Translations under genes and position numbers: made by a program
Notes under the pieces: generated by a model
The model's input: only the letters and a program-made list of their open reading frames with translations
Databases searched by the model: none
Told to the model about the DNA's origin: nothing
Shown: positions 63,086 through 64,000 of the stretch, one piece after another
How positions within the stretch are numbered: position 1 is the stretch's first letter
How the letters are laid out: each line of letters opens with the position of its first letter
NCBI GenBank assembly: GCA_039961715.1
Contig: JABRVW010000060.1
Span: 1-64,000 of the forward strand
Origin: JACQPU01 sp039961715
Lineage (GTDB): Bacteria > Bacteroidota > Ignavibacteria > UBA10030
Direction of reading: 5' to 3'
Length of the DNA: 64,000 bases

Positions 63086-63970
63086 TCACCGTTCGGTCCC
63101 CAGCATGATCAGGCCCCGGAGGAATCTGAACCCTACCACGGGATCATCCGATCGGATTGAAAGGGTCTTGGCGTCAAGCCGTGTCACGCCTGGAATGACC
63201 GAGGCCTGGTCTGCCTGCGAGCTTCGGAAGAACGTGAGCTCGAAGGTGTAAGGAGCGGGAAGAGTGTATGGTTTGATCGATTTCCTCTGGAGCACCGCCT
63301 TCTTCACTTCCTGCCTGATGAGTTCGTGGGCCTTCTTCAGTGGGAGTGTCCTGGCGGCACGCTTTCCGATGCCTTCTTTGACCGCCACAGTGATAACAGC
63401 ATCGCCAAGAATCCTTCTTGCCTGTTCGCAGACAGCCTTGTCGCCGGAAACAAAAACCGCAGGGACGTTGTATCGTCCTGCAAGAAGCGCGTTGAGACCC
63501 AGCTCCGGCATTTCCACGCCGTTGACCTTTACCGAGGCCACCGTTCCACCCGAAATCGTGTGGTCCAGCACTCCGTCCGTGGTGCCCTCTGCAGGGTGGT
63601 AGCCGATGAACACCGCCGCATCATAGGTGTCGTCGATTCCCTGCATCATGCTGAGCGGCTTGGGGGATCCCGTAATGAGCGTTGCCGAAGGATGCAGGTC
63701 GGCAAGAATCAGGTTACGCATGCTTCCGTGGGAGTCGTTGACCACCACTTCGGTGGCTCCGGCATCGAGCGCGCCCTGAACGGCCGCATTCGCTTCTTCT
63801 GTCATCCACCGTCTTGCCATTCCGTAATCCTTTCCATCACTCCCAACCTGATCCCCGTGCACGAGGCCTGTAATCCCTTCCATATCCACGGAAATGAATA
63901 CCTTCAGCGATTGGGCGGACGCACCCGTGATGAGAAAGAGAAGAGAGAAGAGCAAACCGATTGTTTTCAT
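63086..63970 (-). CDS. M55 family D-aminopeptidase, DppA-like
   Basis: A 294-residue protein of the M55 family, which cleaves D-Ala-type dipeptides, a step of peptidoglycan peptide recycling or use. The metal-binding start is FISVDMEGITG (Asp29 and Glu31 as ligands), then VVNDSHGSMRNL and FIGYHPAEG carry further His ligands. A signal peptide precedes the domain (ending ITGASAQ), unlike the cytoplasmic Bacillus enzyme, so it acts in the envelope. AAGGAGA lies seven bases before the ATG. The gene upstream is outside the window. Confidence 0.93.
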   Translation of the reverse strand: MKTIGLLFSLLFLITGASAQSLKVFISVDMEGITGLVHGDQVGSDGKDYGMARRWMTEEANAAVQGALDAGATEVVVNDSHGSMRNLILADLHPSATLITGSPKPLSMMQGIDDTYDAAVFIGYHPAEGTTDGVLDHTISGGTVASVKVNGVEMPELGLNALLAGRYNVPAVFVSGDKAVCEQARRILGDAVITVAVKEGIGKRAARTLPLKKAHELIRQEVKKAVLQRKSIKPYTLPAPYTFELTFFRSSQADQASVIPGVTRLDAKTLSIRSDDPVVGFRFLRGLIMLGTER

Positions 63971-64000
63971 AGCATCTCCTTGTGAATTACGTCTGAAGAA

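Noticed and set aside
1..64000. tRNA, rRNA, CRISPR, IS elements or prophage
   Set aside because: Reading both strands I found no clover-leaf candidates, regularly spaced repeats, transposase or phage genes.

Overview
This 64 kb window looks like a chromosomal segment from a moderately high-GC bacterium of the Bacteroidota/Ignavibacteriota-Chlorobiota (FCB) group. The inference rests on a PorV/PorQ-family outer-membrane protein, two very large secreted proteins with C-terminal FlgD-like/type IX-secretion-like tails, TonB-dependent receptors with a carboxypeptidase-regulatory-like N-terminal domain, an S46 dipeptidyl-peptidase, paired M16 peptidases and TPR-rich surface proteins. No rRNA, tRNA, CRISPR array, prophage or insertion sequence was recognised. 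Coding density is very high, and many neighbouring genes overlap by the four bases ATGA or GTGA. The long ORFs on the opposite strands are shadows of real genes.

Layout. 1-5.5 kb: the end of one M16 peptidase, a second M16-like subunit without the zinc motif, an S46 peptidase and an AMP-forming acyl synthetase. 5.6-15.7 kb (+): a secreted four-repeat protein, an L,D-transpeptidase, a GNAT plus methyltransferase pair, two membrane glycosyltransferase-like proteins, a TPR protein and an exported protein of unclear function. 15.8-22.8 kb (-): a cassette of TonB receptor, about 1000-aa secreted protein and PorV-like protein. 23.3-26.1 kb (+): a second M16 pair. 26.2-28.9 kb: the GTPase YchF and a divergent beta-barrel protein. 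29-38.4 kb (+): arginine biosynthesis argC-J-B-F-R-G and argH, interrupted between argG and argH by arsR-arsM-arsN2-arsC. 38.5-64 kb (-): an amidohydrolase lipoprotein, a run of envelope membrane proteins, an M1 peptidase, a TMTC-like protein, a second TonB receptor plus secreted protein pair, then M1, M61 and M55 peptidases.

How the genes fit together. The window combines peptide harvesting (S46, M16, M1, M61, M55, an N-acyl-amino-acid deacylase relative and TonB import) with de novo arginine synthesis. The arginine operon has its own ArgR, and two tandem ARG-box-like sequences overlap the argC promoter. The ars genes form a detoxification unit (arsenate reduction, arsenite methylation, N-acetylation) with their own ArsR operator but no efflux pump in view. 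Several promoters share a TTGCAT-like -35, a 17-bp spacer and a TATATT/TATAAT-like -10, and some lie so close to the start codon that leaderless or near-leaderless mRNAs are likely.

The most unusual items are the two paralogous receptor plus secreted-protein cassettes, one of whose receptors carries an N-terminal lipoprotein/TPR-like extension in place of the usual domain, the ars island inside the arg locus, and a secreted protein built from four copies of a domain I do not recognise.
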